Assembly: GCF_021654455.1 (NCBI RefSeq)
Contig: NZ_AP024276.1
Location: 1,860,001 to 1,924,000 of the forward strand
DNA from: Streptococcus parasuis
GTDB taxonomy: Bacteria > Bacillota > Bacilli > Lactobacillales > Streptococcaceae
DNA: 64,000 bases
Direction of reading: 5' to 3'
Part shown: in pieces, positions 8,230 to 16,961 of the stretch
Numbering within the stretch: the stretch's first letter is position 1
Layout of the letters: every line of letters starts with the position of its first letter
The notes under the pieces: model-generated
What the model was told of the DNA's origin: nothing
The model's database searches: none
What the model saw: only the letters and a program-made list of their open reading frames with translations
Made by a program: the position numbers and the translations under genes

Positions 8230-9893
8230 GGTTTTGGCACAACCGAGGGCGGAGAGTACGAAAATACCATAAACATATTAGAGGGATAACGTTTGCCCTC
8301 TTCTACTTGCCATATCTCTTGGGATGTGGCTTTTTTCTTGGTCTAAACTATCAAGACCTGCTCAATCAGCCTATCTTCTATGGACTACTAACAGGAAGTC
8401 TATTACTCGGTAGTTTGGTGGTCAGCTTTATGCTCCAGCGCTACTGCTACAGTCATTTATTGGCTTTTTCTAAGCTAGATAGCCTACGCATTATGGCTAA
8501 TTTTCTTCTTGAAAATGGCTATTACCTCTCTAAGAAAATCAAGAGAGATAATCAGACAAGAGAAAAGATTGTCCTTCCCAAAGTTTATCTTAAACAAAGT
8601 AAATTTGACCTCAAAGCGTCCTTTATCCTTCAAGGAAACAAGTTTCAAGATAAGTTCCTAACCTTAGGAAATACCCTTGAAATTCAACACGATGGCGATT
8701 TTACAGGTAAGAAATTCTCTAAAGGCTATGTGACTTACACTATTGCCATTGACCAATTTGCAGGTCGTCTCAACCTCTCAGAGGTCAAAATGACCAAGCA
8801 AGGCTTACGATTGATGAAAGATGTTTACTGGGATTACGTGAAGCAACCACACTTACTGATTGGAGGAGGTACTGGAGGCGGTAAAACGGTTCTCCTTATG
8901 ATTCTTCTTTACGGACTAGCACCAATTGCAGATATTGATATTTGTGACCCAAAACAGTCTGACCTCTCTTCTTTTGCAGATGTCCCTATCTTTCAAGGGC
9001 ATGTTTTTATAACGAAAGAGGAGATTATCACTTGTCTCAAGGACAACGTAGAAGAAATGGAGGAACGCTACCGCTATATGAAAAATCACCCAGACTTTGT
9101 AGCTGGGATGAACTTCTCTCAGTTTGGACTTCGTCCCAAATTCATCTTCTTTGATGAGTGGGCGGCTCTGATGGCAAAACTAGAAGGGAATTACCAACTT
9201 CAACAACAGGTCAATCAATACCTTACTCAGTTGATTCTGGAAGCTCGCCAAGCTGGTATCTTTGTCATTATGGCAATGCAACGCCCTGATGGTGAGTATA
9301 TCAAAACCAGTTTACGTGACCAATTTATGAAACGTCTTTCAGTGGGACACTTAGAAGATACAGGCTACACTATGATGTATGGGGACGCCAATAAAAACAA
9401 GGAATTTAAGTACATTGATGAGATTGATGGAAAGAAGGTTATTGGACGAGGCTATATTGCTAATGCTGGAGAAATTGCACGAGAATTTTTCTCTCCTAAT
9501 GTTCCATTTGACAAAGGTTTTTCATTCAAGGAAGCCTTTATAAAAATGTCACCATTAACCGATACGCCAGCCATTGCAGTATCTAATAAACAACCACAAA
9601 TGGCTATTTTAGAACAACCATCTGAACAACTCATATTGGATTCTTATACCATATCAGAGGCAAAACAAAAATTAGACAAGACCTATGATCAGATTAAAAA
9701 AATGGTCAACCTGATTGAAAAAGACAACTACCATACATTTGAAAGACAAGGAGGAAAACTTATTTTCAGTCCTGATGACCTTTATGACCTAGAGGTCATT
9801 TTTGATTCAATGGACAAAAACAACTTGACCTATAAAGAGGCTGTGGAGGTGTTCTTTCAACCACTCAGCGAAACAGCGATTGGAGGGAAATAG
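8226..9893 (+). CDS. FtsK/SpoIIIE-type coupling ATPase (TcpA/ConQ-like)
   Basis: The 555-residue type IV coupling protein has two transmembrane segments near the N-terminus (about residues 20 to 70), a Walker A motif GGGTGGGKT near residue 213 and a Walker B region FIFFDEWAAL near 310. It corresponds to Orf21/TcpA of Tn916 and ConQ of ICEBs1 and should bring the MobT-DNA complex to the mating channel. It overlaps the upstream gene by 4 bp and is followed by oriT, as in Tn916. The C-terminus (about 490 to 555) resembles a substrate-recognition extension. Confidence 0.93.
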   Translation: MRFWHNRGRRVRKYHKHIRGITFALFYLPYLLGCGFFLGLNYQDLLNQPIFYGLLTGSLLLGSLVVSFMLQRYCYSHLLAFSKLDSLRIMANFLLENGYYLSKKIKRDNQTREKIVLPKVYLKQSKFDLKASFILQGNKFQDKFLTLGNTLEIQHDGDFTGKKFSKGYVTYTIAIDQFAGRLNLSEVKMTKQGLRLMKDVYWDYVKQPHLLIGGGTGGGKTVLLMILLYGLAPIADIDICDPKQSDLSSFADVPIFQGHVFITKEEIITCLKDNVEEMEERYRYMKNHPDFVAGMNFSQFGLRPKFIFFDEWAALMAKLEGNYQLQQQVNQYLTQLILEARQAGIFVIMAMQRPDGEYIKTSLRDQFMKRLSVGHLEDTGYTMMYGDANKNKEFKYIDEIDGKKVIGRGYIANAGEIAREFFSPNVPFDKGFSFKEAFIKMSPLTDTPAIAVSNKQPQMAILEQPSEQLILDSYTISEAKQKLDKTYDQIKKMVNLIEKDNYHTFERQGGKLIFSPDDLYDLEVIFDSMDKNNLTYKEAVEVFFQPLSETAIGGK

Positions 9894-10040
9894 CGCCCCG
9901 CCCCTGTGAGCGAGCCGTAGGCGAAGCGAACAGAGCAGGGCGGGTAAGGCGTTAGTTCCCTCTAATCGTTTTGATAACCCCCATATTCTAATAGGGGGGT
10001 AGAGATTTGAAAAATCAGCGAAGTAACACCTCCCTAGTCC
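9894..10040 (+). other. Origin of transfer (oriT) region
   Basis: The stretch between the coupling ATPase and the relaxase holds ACCCCC-ATATTCTAATAG-GGGGGT (9977-10000). This strongly resembles the GC-rich inverted repeat with a central CTAA at the nick region of Tn916 and ICEBs1 oriT. A second imperfect GC-rich hairpin lies upstream (9896-9906, CCCCGCCCCTG, with 9936-9944, CAGGGCGGG). Position and sequence both support oriT; the nick is expected in the TCTAAT interval. Confidence 0.82.
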
Positions 10041-10071
10041 TTGTGGGTCAAGGGATGACGTGATTTTGCCC

Positions 10072-10101
10072 CTGTACACTTTTTGTCTAAAAACTGTACA
10101 C
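10072..10101 (+). repeat. Direct repeats CTGTACAC upstream of mobT
   Basis: CTGTACAC occurs at 10072-10079 and 10094-10101, 22 bp apart (two helical turns), each followed by a T-rich run. They lie just before the mobT ribosome site and could be a binding site for MobT (which has an HTH domain) or for a regulator. Confidence 0.45.
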
Positions 10102-10129
10102 CTTTTGAAAAAAGAAAGGAGGAATTCCC

Positions 10130-11359
10130 ATAGATGGTAAAACATTAAGGAAATTTAGAGCCAGTCTCGGCTTAAAACAAAAGGAATTTGCGGAATTAAC
10201 TCAGATGAGTCTCTCAAGCCTAAAATCTTATGAAATAGGCAGACGAGAATTTACCTTGGAAAAGTTCAAGGAAATTAAAACACATTTGGGCTATTCCTTT
10301 AGCGATAGCTCCCATCCATTACGTTTGATGATTGACTATTTGCGTATCACTTTTAAGAATGTACACCATATCAAAGATTTCATAGAGACCTATCTCTATG
10401 TTAACTTTCAGGACTTTACTTCTCAGGAAACCAGTTTGATGACCTATAATCACCTTTACAAACGAGGTGACATTTGGCTCTTTGATTACTTTGACAAGGA
10501 GGAACGTGATAATTACCAAGTCACACTTCAACTTTCTGGACAGGGCTGTCGTCAAATGGAATTGATTTTAGAACGTGAGGGTATCACATGGCAAGACTTT
10601 CTAGCTAAAATGCTTTATGAACGAAGTGATATGAAAGTTACACGTATCGACCTAGCCCTAGATGAACTCTATCGTGGCAAATCTGAGGAAGCTAACCACT
10701 TCCACCTCTCAGATATGATTAACAAGGTTTATCAAAACTATGTGACCTTTGACCGCTTGAAAGTATGGAGTCATATTGGAGGAGGGAATTTAAGTACCTC
10801 ATCTGATGAAGAGGAACGCCAAGGAATTTCCCTCTACTTTGGCTCTCGCAAGTCTAACATGTTTTTCAACTTCTACGAAAAGCGTTATGAATTTGCTCAA
10901 AAAGAAGGTATTAGCGTGGAAGAAGCACTTGAAATATTTGGGGTTTGGAATCGGTATGAGATCCGCCTCTCTCAAGGAAAAGCTCATCTCTTGGTAGAAC
11001 ATTTTGTAGAGGGGCAAGAATTAGGAAATCTAGCCCGTGGCTTAATCAACCAAGAAATGATGGTTTATAACGGTGTTGGTAAATACGGAGCCTATATCCC
11101 AGACCAGAAATGGCAAGAGATGTTTGGTTCTGCTGAACCGCTCAAATTGAGTATCAAACCAGAACCTTATTCCATTGACCGAACTGTCCGATGGCTTCTT
11201 TATCAAGTCTCAAACTCGCTTGCTTATGTAGAAGAGGCAGACAAAATCATGAATACAGAGTATCTGAAAATGATTCAAAACACAGGTAAACCAACAGAAA
11301 AGATGGAACATGAACTGAAATTTCTAAAAGAAAATTATCAACTGATGACAACAACGTAA
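10130..11359 (+). CDS. mobT: MobT-type (Rep_trans) relaxase with apparent AUA start
   Basis: This relaxase of the MobT/Orf20 type (Rep_trans) nicks oriT and stays bound to the transferred strand. An XRE HTH covers the first 40 residues and the Rep_trans catalytic domain follows. The first ATG in frame (10205) lies inside the HTH and has no ribosome site. The frame is open upstream to a stop at 10106. A strong AAGGAGG (10116-10122) is spaced 7 bases from an in-frame ATA at 10130, giving (M)DGKTLRKFRASLGLKQKEF, a complete HTH. I therefore place the start at ATA, about 410 codons in all. A mutated ATG/TTG start is the alternative. Confidence 0.85.
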   Translation: MDGKTLRKFRASLGLKQKEFAELTQMSLSSLKSYEIGRREFTLEKFKEIKTHLGYSFSDSSHPLRLMIDYLRITFKNVHHIKDFIETYLYVNFQDFTSQETSLMTYNHLYKRGDIWLFDYFDKEERDNYQVTLQLSGQGCRQMELILEREGITWQDFLAKMLYERSDMKVTRIDLALDELYRGKSEEANHFHLSDMINKVYQNYVTFDRLKVWSHIGGGNLSTSSDEEERQGISLYFGSRKSNMFFNFYEKRYEFAQKEGISVEEALEIFGVWNRYEIRLSQGKAHLLVEHFVEGQELGNLARGLINQEMMVYNGVGKYGAYIPDQKWQEMFGSAEPLKLSIKPEPYSIDRTVRWLLYQVSNSLAYVEEADKIMNTEYLKMIQNTGKPTEKMEHELKFLKENYQLMTTT

Positions 11360-11371
11360 AGGAGGAATATT

Positions 11372-11608
11372 ATGGAACTATTTACTGCTCGCTCTCGTTA
11401 TCGCTCAGAAGGCGTAACTTGGGTCTGGTATCGTAATGACGAAGAAGAAGTTTATTCTGAATTACAACTCAGCGAAGTTTTCCGTCTGATTCGCCAAGAA
11501 TTGGATAAATTTATTGAACAAGGTATTCTAACCAAAGACCAAGCCTATGACCTAGCTAATGATTGGTTAGCATATGATGAATTTGTGGAAGGAATGATGT
11601 ATGCATGA
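11372..11608 (+). CDS. Small acidic ICE protein, unknown function
   Basis: This 78-residue acidic protein (ELFTARSRYRSEGVTWVWYR at the start) has no signal or membrane segment. It follows mobT by 12 bp with a GGAGGA ribosome site and overlaps the next gene by 4 bp (ATGA), so it belongs to the transfer operon. Its place corresponds to small genes after orf20 in Tn916. I do not recognise a domain. Confidence 0.65.
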   Translation: MELFTARSRYRSEGVTWVWYRNDEEEVYSELQLSEVFRLIRQELDKFIEQGILTKDQAYDLANDWLAYDEFVEGMMYA

Positions 11609-12078
11609 TTGGTACCATTCGCATTATTCAAAATGGCAATTCAAAAGAGTTAGCTCATGTAGATTTGCTACGATTTGACGAAGAGGATATTCGACAACGA
11701 TTGGCTGACAAAGGCTATCCCTATGATAGTGAGTTAGTAGTGGCTGGTATTCCTGATTGGAACATTGACACTCATCTAACCTTCCAAGAGATTCGGCTAC
11801 TCAAACTGTGTTATGAAAAACTTTATGACCATGATGAGTATATTATTTCTTACCTACTTCAACACCATTGGAAAGTCTTAGATGTCATTTCAGTCTATTA
11901 CAAATTTGCTAGTAAAGATGAGGTGGAAGCACTCAATCTTCTCCTTAAAGACTGTGATAAGACAGAAGTCATCAGGATATTCTACCAAGCTAATACTTGG
12001 ATTAACTGTATTCAGGCTTACCTCTCATCAGGAGAGTTATTAAACACACCTAACGGCTTTTATCGAAAAGTCGGCTAA
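11605..12078 (+). CDS. Acidic ICE protein, possible antirestriction-type (ArdA-position) protein
   Basis: The 157-residue acidic soluble protein lies where Tn916 carries orf18 (ArdA, an antirestriction DNA mimic). The stretch GIPDWNIDTHLTFQEIRLLK is loosely reminiscent of the ArdA segment with an acidic loop before a helix, but similarity is too weak to assign. It is coupled to the upstream gene by a 4-bp overlap. Treat as hypothetical; a DNA-mimic role is only suggested by position and charge. Confidence 0.5.
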   Translation: MIGTIRIIQNGNSKELAHVDLLRFDEEDIRQRLADKGYPYDSELVVAGIPDWNIDTHLTFQEIRLLKLCYEKLYDHDEYIISYLLQHHWKVLDVISVYYKFASKDEVEALNLLLKDCDKTEVIRIFYQANTWINCIQAYLSSGELLNTPNGFYRKVG

Positions 12079-12097
12079 ACAAAGAAAGTGGGACACT

Positions 12098-12370
12098 ATG
12101 ACACAAGGAAAACTCGAAAAAGATATTTTATCAACTGCCTCAGAACTTGGAACACAATTAGCTAGCTATCACTTAGAAGAGGCTTGGACTACCGCTGGGC
12201 GACTCCATAACTTACTCAAGTCAGAAGAAGTTATCCATCTCCCTGCCGACCAACTAGAAGCTATCCGAAATGAGCTTAAGGGTTATTACCTAACCAATGG
12301 TGAAGTCAGTCGCCTTCAAAAACAGTTAGCAGCTAAAGGACACAAACTCCAAGAACTATCAAATAAATAA
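12098..12370 (+). CDS. Small helical ICE protein, unknown function
   Basis: The 90-residue, mostly helical protein (heptad-like Leu spacing over residues 50 to 88) has no membrane segment. It follows the previous gene by 19 bp inside the transfer operon. I do not recognise the family. Confidence 0.6.
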   Translation: MTQGKLEKDILSTASELGTQLASYHLEEAWTTAGRLHNLLKSEEVIHLPADQLEAIRNELKGYYLTNGEVSRLQKQLAAKGHKLQELSNK

Positions 12371-12379
12371 GGAGGGCCA

Positions 12380-12643
12380 ATGGAAATTGAAATGTTAAAA
12401 CAAGATACAGGTGAGTTTAGAGCTCGCCTGTCTTATTTTGTACAGGAATTTTTAAAAGAAAACGAAGACCATATCAAAAATATGGTCAAAGGAGAGGTGT
12501 TTCGAAAGCGTAAAGAAATTACCCTTAGCCAAGAAGCGCAATACTACGACATAACATTTATTTTTAAAAAAGGCGGGCTAGTCAAAAAATCTAGCCTTGA
12601 AGTCATTGTTAATAGCGCTATGACCGCTAAAATTCAACTCTAA
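12380..12643 (+). CDS. Small ICE protein, unknown function
   Basis: This 87-residue lysine- and glutamate-rich protein has an AAGGAGG ribosome site, follows the preceding gene by 9 bp and precedes tcpC by 13 bp. No signal peptide, membrane segment or recognisable domain is visible. Confidence 0.6.
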   Translation: MEIEMLKQDTGEFRARLSYFVQEFLKENEDHIKNMVKGEVFRKRKEITLSQEAQYYDITFIFKKGGLVKKSSLEVIVNSAMTAKIQL

Positions 12644-12656
12644 GAAAGGAGAGAAA

Positions 12657-13601
12657 ATGTTACCTCAAAAACCAAAATTTCTTAAACGTATCAAGCCTAA
12701 AAAACGGCAAGAAATACGTGAAGTCAATCAAAAAACAATGAATTTTCTTTTCCTTGGTGGGCTAACGGTAATCATTGCCTTAGCAACTCTATCTATTGTT
12801 GCAAGTCTTACTCGCTCAAATAAGCCCCAGACAATCATCCAAGAGGTAAAAAAAGAAGATATCCTTATCAACTATCAACTGCAATATTTTTTAAATGATT
12901 ATGTGAAAAGCTATTTTACATTATCTGATGATAGTTCAACTAAAAGTGAGCAAATTGAAAAACTCAATGGCTTTTACAATGTTGTACCAGAAACTAAAAA
13001 TCAAGGACAGGTTCGCTCGACCACCGAACTCATCAGTGCAAAAATCCTGATGATTGAAAAAGACATTGCCACCTATCAAGTAACCTATACAACAGGTAAG
13101 GATAAAGAGAAACAGGAAATCACAACAGGTTTTGCGGTTCCCTTTGGTGAAAAAGACGGTGCTTATTTCATTTCAGGCTTACCTTGGTACGTACGTCTAA
13201 CGGACACGAAAGCAATAGGATTTGATTCTAGTGATAGTGTTACACTCGTTGACGATACCGAAACTGACCAGAAGACAAAAGAAAAACGAGATGAGTTTCT
13301 TACCCTCTTCTTTACCAACTACACATCAAATCAAGAAAATCTTGACTTGATTGCTGATGACTTACTGGCTCTTGAGAATACAACATTTAAGAGCTTAGAT
13401 TACAGTTACTATACCAAGGACGGTAAAACTATCACCGCTTATGCACAAGTCACATTTGAAATAGCTGGAAATACCCATAGTGAGAATTTCACCCTCACGC
13501 TTAGAAAAAAAGATCAGTCCTACTACGTTCAAAGACTTTCTCACACGATTAGTAAGGACTATGCCCAATCACACACAGAAAATACAGGAGAAACAAAATG
13601 A
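12657..13601 (+). CDS. TcpC-like (VirB8-type) conjugation channel protein
   Basis: The 314-residue protein has a basic N-terminus, one transmembrane helix (about residues 30 to 54, FLFLGGLTVIIALATLS) and two extracytoplasmic NTF2/VirB8-like repeats (about 85 to 190 and 215 to 305). This is the layout of Tn916 Orf13/TcpC, ICEBs1 ConB and pCW3 TcpC. It should be a bitopic scaffold of the mating channel. Its stop overlaps the next start by 4 bp. Confidence 0.88.
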   Translation: MLPQKPKFLKRIKPKKRQEIREVNQKTMNFLFLGGLTVIIALATLSIVASLTRSNKPQTIIQEVKKEDILINYQLQYFLNDYVKSYFTLSDDSSTKSEQIEKLNGFYNVVPETKNQGQVRSTTELISAKILMIEKDIATYQVTYTTGKDKEKQEITTGFAVPFGEKDGAYFISGLPWYVRLTDTKAIGFDSSDSVTLVDDTETDQKTKEKRDEFLTLFFTNYTSNQENLDLIADDLLALENTTFKSLDYSYYTKDGKTITAYAQVTFEIAGNTHSENFTLTLRKKDQSYYVQRLSHTISKDYAQSHTENTGETK

Positions 13602-13816
13602 CACTACAAAGTTTATTTGAATGGTTTGTAAATAACATCGGCGTATGGATTGTTGCTGGATTTGCAGGTTGGAAGTTCATTGAGGCTGTCCGAGACCAAC
13701 GCATTGGACGAGCTATCATGTCTATTGCAATTGGTGGTGCCTCTTTCTATTTCCTAAAGAATCCTACAACCATTCTCAACTCGGTTGCCGATATCTTTTC
13801 TAAGATTTTTAGCTAG
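13598..13816 (+). CDS. ConC-like small membrane protein
   Basis: The 72-residue protein has two hydrophobic helices (about 12 to 28 and 40 to 57) with a short basic loop (VRDQRIGR). Small two-helix proteins sit at this place in ICEBs1 (ConC) and related elements, between the VirB8-like and TcpE-like genes. It overlaps tcpC by 4 bp. Confidence 0.7.
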   Translation: MTLQSLFEWFVNNIGVWIVAGFAGWKFIEAVRDQRIGRAIMSIAIGGASFYFLKNPTTILNSVADIFSKIFS

Positions 13817-13825
13817 GAGGCAAAT

Positions 13826-14242
13826 ATGGATGGCGATACAAAAGATAAACACCTTTATTCTTACAAACAAGCACTCAGCCAACCTTATTGGATTCAAAAA
13901 ATCAATGATGACTTCTCCCTACAGTCACCAATCAAATTCTCACGTATTGTTTATGCTGTCACCATCTTTTCTATCCTCTACTTCCCTTCGGAAAAAATAC
14001 TTTCTTTTCTTCCTTTGGGACTAAGACTAACGCTATCGGGTATTATAGCTTGGGTCTTCTCTGAGACCCTCGCTAACCTGATAATTGATGGAAAAGCATT
14101 TATCTTTTATCTCTGGGATTATCTCAAATTTTACTTCCAATATGGTATGAGACATGAATCTATCTACTTAAATAAAGGGATTATATACAAACGTCCACAA
14201 GCTATCACAAAACGAAAGGAGACACATGAACTATCAAAATAA
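13826..14242 (+). CDS. TcpE-family conjugation protein (ConD-like)
   Basis: The 138-residue protein begins with a short hydrophilic stretch and has two adjacent transmembrane helices (about 42 to 58 and 64 to 90) followed by a basic C-terminus, as in TcpE/PrgI-type proteins (Tn916 Orf17, ICEBs1 ConD) that are inner-membrane parts of the channel. The gene overlaps the VirB4 ATPase gene by 17 bp, indicating tight coupling. The GGAGG ribosome site supports the start at 13826. Confidence 0.82.
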   Translation: MDGDTKDKHLYSYKQALSQPYWIQKINDDFSLQSPIKFSRIVYAVTIFSILYFPSEKILSFLPLGLRLTLSGIIAWVFSETLANLIIDGKAFIFYLWDYLKFYFQYGMRHESIYLNKGIIYKRPQAITKRKETHELSK

Positions 14243-16724
14243 CATTTGGGACATCAAGGATAACCTTATCCTTCGTAAAGACGGCTCCGTCTTTGCTATC
14301 TATCAAATCCCCTCGAAAGTCATTAATTCTGTTGATGGCAAAACAAAGGAAAAACACAAAGACCTTGTTTATACCGCTCTTAGTCACCTTAGAAATTATC
14401 ACGACTTTGAAATTCGTATGATTCCAATGGATTTAAACCTCTATGGGCGTTACAAGAAATTAGCTTTAGATATTGATTGGGATTCAGAAGTTGGTGACCT
14501 TGCTGACTACATTCTCAGTAAAACTATTGACCATTTAGAAACTGATATTGGACAACTCTATGAGTATCAGTATTATATTCTAGTCCCTTTAAAGTCTTTA
14601 ATGATTTCCATGGACTTAAAATCTGTAGTTTATGAGGGCTACCGCTCCTCACGTAACTTGGTACTGAATACTTTTGGTATTGGAGAAACGGTTCCTGTTA
14701 ATTGGGCAGAAACCTATCGAAATCAAAAAGAAGTCCTTGAAAACAATCTCTCCCTCCTTAATGCAAAACCACTAAGCACAAAAGAGAATATTTTTCTCCA
14801 TCGTCTTCAATTTATGAGAGGTCAATTTTACAATAAAGATGCTGAAATTGCACGAGTAGAAAATTCCATTGAAAACCTTGATGAAACTAATATCGAATTT
14901 GAGCATGTGAATATCATTAAATTGAACAACATGGGAGAAACGTCATATGTAGCTATGCTTCCAATCAACGGTTTACCCGAAAACATGTCTTACATTCATC
15001 TTCAAGAAGAATTACAAGCTATTCGCTTTCCTGTGGAATCAGACTTTAAAATTCAATTTTCTCTTCCAAAAGGTGTCTTTTCACTTCTAGGTAAAGCAAA
15101 GCGAGCAAGACAACGACTGAAAAATACTATATCAGAAGCTGAGGAAGTTGAAGATGTCCAAAAAGGGTCTGTCATTAAAAGTAAATTCTTACTAGAAGAC
15201 TTGCAAGGAAAATTTGATAAAGACGAACCTCTAGTAACTTATCTTCATACCTTAACTATCACGGCTTTTACTTTAGAAGAACTAAAAGCCAAATATGAAC
15301 TCCTATTTGCCACGCTAAATCAGCTGTCTATTGAGGTGGTTAGATCCAATGCAGACCAAGTTTATCTTTTCTATAAGAATAGAATGACTGAAACGCTTGA
15401 CCGTGAAGATAGAAATTTCCTACAATCCATGTCACTTAAAGCTTTCTGTGAAAATCTCTTCTTCATGACTAAGAAAATTGGAACAGACATCGGCTTTTCA
15501 ATTGGACGGATTGATAATCAAATTGATTCTTGGCAAGGAGACTATAAAAAAGCCATTGAGGCATCTTCTACTCCTGTCTTTACAAACTTACTTCAAGCCA
15601 ATAAGTTAGGAGTAAAGGATAAGTCAACCAATAACCCACATGTTGCAATTATAGGTGAAACAGGAACAGGAAAATCCTTCCTCACAAAACTACTCTTCAC
15701 TTATCACTCTTTCCTTAAAACCAAAATTCTTTATATTGACCCAAAAGCTGAAATGCGTAAACAGTATGAGAAAGTATTGAAAGAACATCAGGAAAAAGGT
15801 GATTTCAAAGAACTTCAAGATTATATCCAATCAATCAACTTCATCACGCTGGATGCTAGGGATGAAAATAATCACGGTGCCTTAGACCCTCTTGTTTTTC
15901 TTAAAGGTCAAGAAGCCCGTGACCTTGCGGACTCAATGATTGACACTTTGCTTGGTAAGGACAATAGTCTCAGAATCCGTAATGCCTATCTTAAAAGTCT
16001 AGATAAGTATCTAGCCAAACGAGAACGTGGAGAAAAAGTTGGTATGAAACAGGTCTTTCAGGACTTGATGAAACACTCAGATACCAGTGTTCAAGAGGCT
16101 GGAGATTTCCTATCAACGGCTGTTAATCAATCTATTTTAGCTCTTTGTTTTTCGGATGGTCAAAATGAAGGTATTTCCGTTGATTCGAAAATCACTATCC
16201 TAGAAATTAACGGACTTAACCTTCCAAGTGATAATCGCAACGTAGATTTGACTTCTGATGAAAAGAAAAGCCTAACCATCATGTATGCTTTAGGTTACTA
16301 CTGCACCAAATTTGGAAAACAAGATAGGACTATTGAAACAATTGAATTTTTTGATGAAGCATGGTTCTTTAACTCTACTACGGTTGGAAAACAAATTCTC
16401 AAGCGGATGAAACGGGTTGGACGTTCTGAAAACAACTTCTTAGTCTTCATTACGCAATCTGTCTATGACTTATCCAGTGAAGAAGATGGAACAGGTTTTG
16501 GTTCAGTATTTGCTTTCCTTGAAGACACTGAAATTGATGCCGTTCTCGACTATCTCAAGATTCCTAAAACGGACACGACCAAAGAATGGATTGGTAACAT
16601 GACCATGGCTCAATGTATTTATCTTGATACCTTTGGACGTAAAGAACGGATTACTGTAGATGGGATGTTCCCAGAAATCACTCAACTCTTTAATACAGTT
16701 GAAACAAAACTTCAAGCAGTATGA
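14226..16724 (+). CDS. VirB4-family conjugation ATPase (ConE/Orf16-like)
   Basis: The 832-residue cytoplasmic ATPase has Walker A GETGTGKS near residue 477 and Walker B IEFFDEAWFF near 710, and corresponds to Orf16 of Tn916 and ConE of ICEBs1. It should power substrate transfer through the channel together with the coupling protein. It is the last gene before a cassette with its own promoter and terminator, which separates it from the VirB6-like gene. Confidence 0.94.
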   Translation: MNYQNNIWDIKDNLILRKDGSVFAIYQIPSKVINSVDGKTKEKHKDLVYTALSHLRNYHDFEIRMIPMDLNLYGRYKKLALDIDWDSEVGDLADYILSKTIDHLETDIGQLYEYQYYILVPLKSLMISMDLKSVVYEGYRSSRNLVLNTFGIGETVPVNWAETYRNQKEVLENNLSLLNAKPLSTKENIFLHRLQFMRGQFYNKDAEIARVENSIENLDETNIEFEHVNIIKLNNMGETSYVAMLPINGLPENMSYIHLQEELQAIRFPVESDFKIQFSLPKGVFSLLGKAKRARQRLKNTISEAEEVEDVQKGSVIKSKFLLEDLQGKFDKDEPLVTYLHTLTITAFTLEELKAKYELLFATLNQLSIEVVRSNADQVYLFYKNRMTETLDREDRNFLQSMSLKAFCENLFFMTKKIGTDIGFSIGRIDNQIDSWQGDYKKAIEASSTPVFTNLLQANKLGVKDKSTNNPHVAIIGETGTGKSFLTKLLFTYHSFLKTKILYIDPKAEMRKQYEKVLKEHQEKGDFKELQDYIQSINFITLDARDENNHGALDPLVFLKGQEARDLADSMIDTLLGKDNSLRIRNAYLKSLDKYLAKRERGEKVGMKQVFQDLMKHSDTSVQEAGDFLSTAVNQSILALCFSDGQNEGISVDSKITILEINGLNLPSDNRNVDLTSDEKKSLTIMYALGYYCTKFGKQDRTIETIEFFDEAWFFNSTTVGKQILKRMKRVGRSENNFLVFITQSVYDLSSEEDGTGFGSVFAFLEDTEIDAVLDYLKIPKTDTTKEWIGNMTMAQCIYLDTFGRKERITVDGMFPEITQLFNTVETKLQAV

Positions 16725-16734
16725 AGCATAGATA

Positions 16735-16743
16735 TGGTATAAT
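16735..16743 (+). promoter_or_regulatory. Extended -10 promoter of the VbhA/Fic pair
   Basis: TGG-TATAAT (TGN at 16735-16737, -10 at 16738-16743) begins 11 bp after the virB4 stop and 30 bp before the antitoxin start. No good -35 is seen, as expected for an extended -10 promoter. It would give the antitoxin-toxin pair expression independent of the transfer operon. Confidence 0.6.
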
Positions 16744-16772
16744 AGACTTATAAAAATAAAGGAGACTTCCGT

Positions 16773-16961
16773 ATGACGTTTGATATAAACAAAGAAGAAT
16801 TGACAATCATGGGTGTTAAATTTGATAATTACGATGATTTCAATGCCGTATGGTACGCGGTTGGCTCTTCAATGATTGAAAATTACCAACCCACAGTTCA
16901 AGAAATTGAACATTTTAAAGCTTATATTACTAATAAGCGAAAGGAATTAAAACTTGGATAG
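16773..16961 (+). CDS. VbhA-type antitoxin of the Fic pair
   Basis: This 62-residue helical protein contains SSMIEN (residues 32 to 37), which fits the inhibitory motif [S/T]xxxE[G/N] by which class I Fic antitoxins such as VbhA block ATP binding in the Fic active site with the Glu. It is directly followed by, and overlaps by 8 bp, a Fic gene. The combination identifies it as the antitoxin even though the rest of the sequence is not distinctive. Confidence 0.8.
   Translation: MTFDINKEELTIMGVKFDNYDDFNAVWYAVGSSMIENYQPTVQEIEHFKAYITNKRKELKLG

Noticed and set aside
10205..10210. ATG 10205 as the mobT start
   Set aside because: It has no ribosome site and would remove most of the conserved helix-turn-helix that is readable upstream in the same frame.
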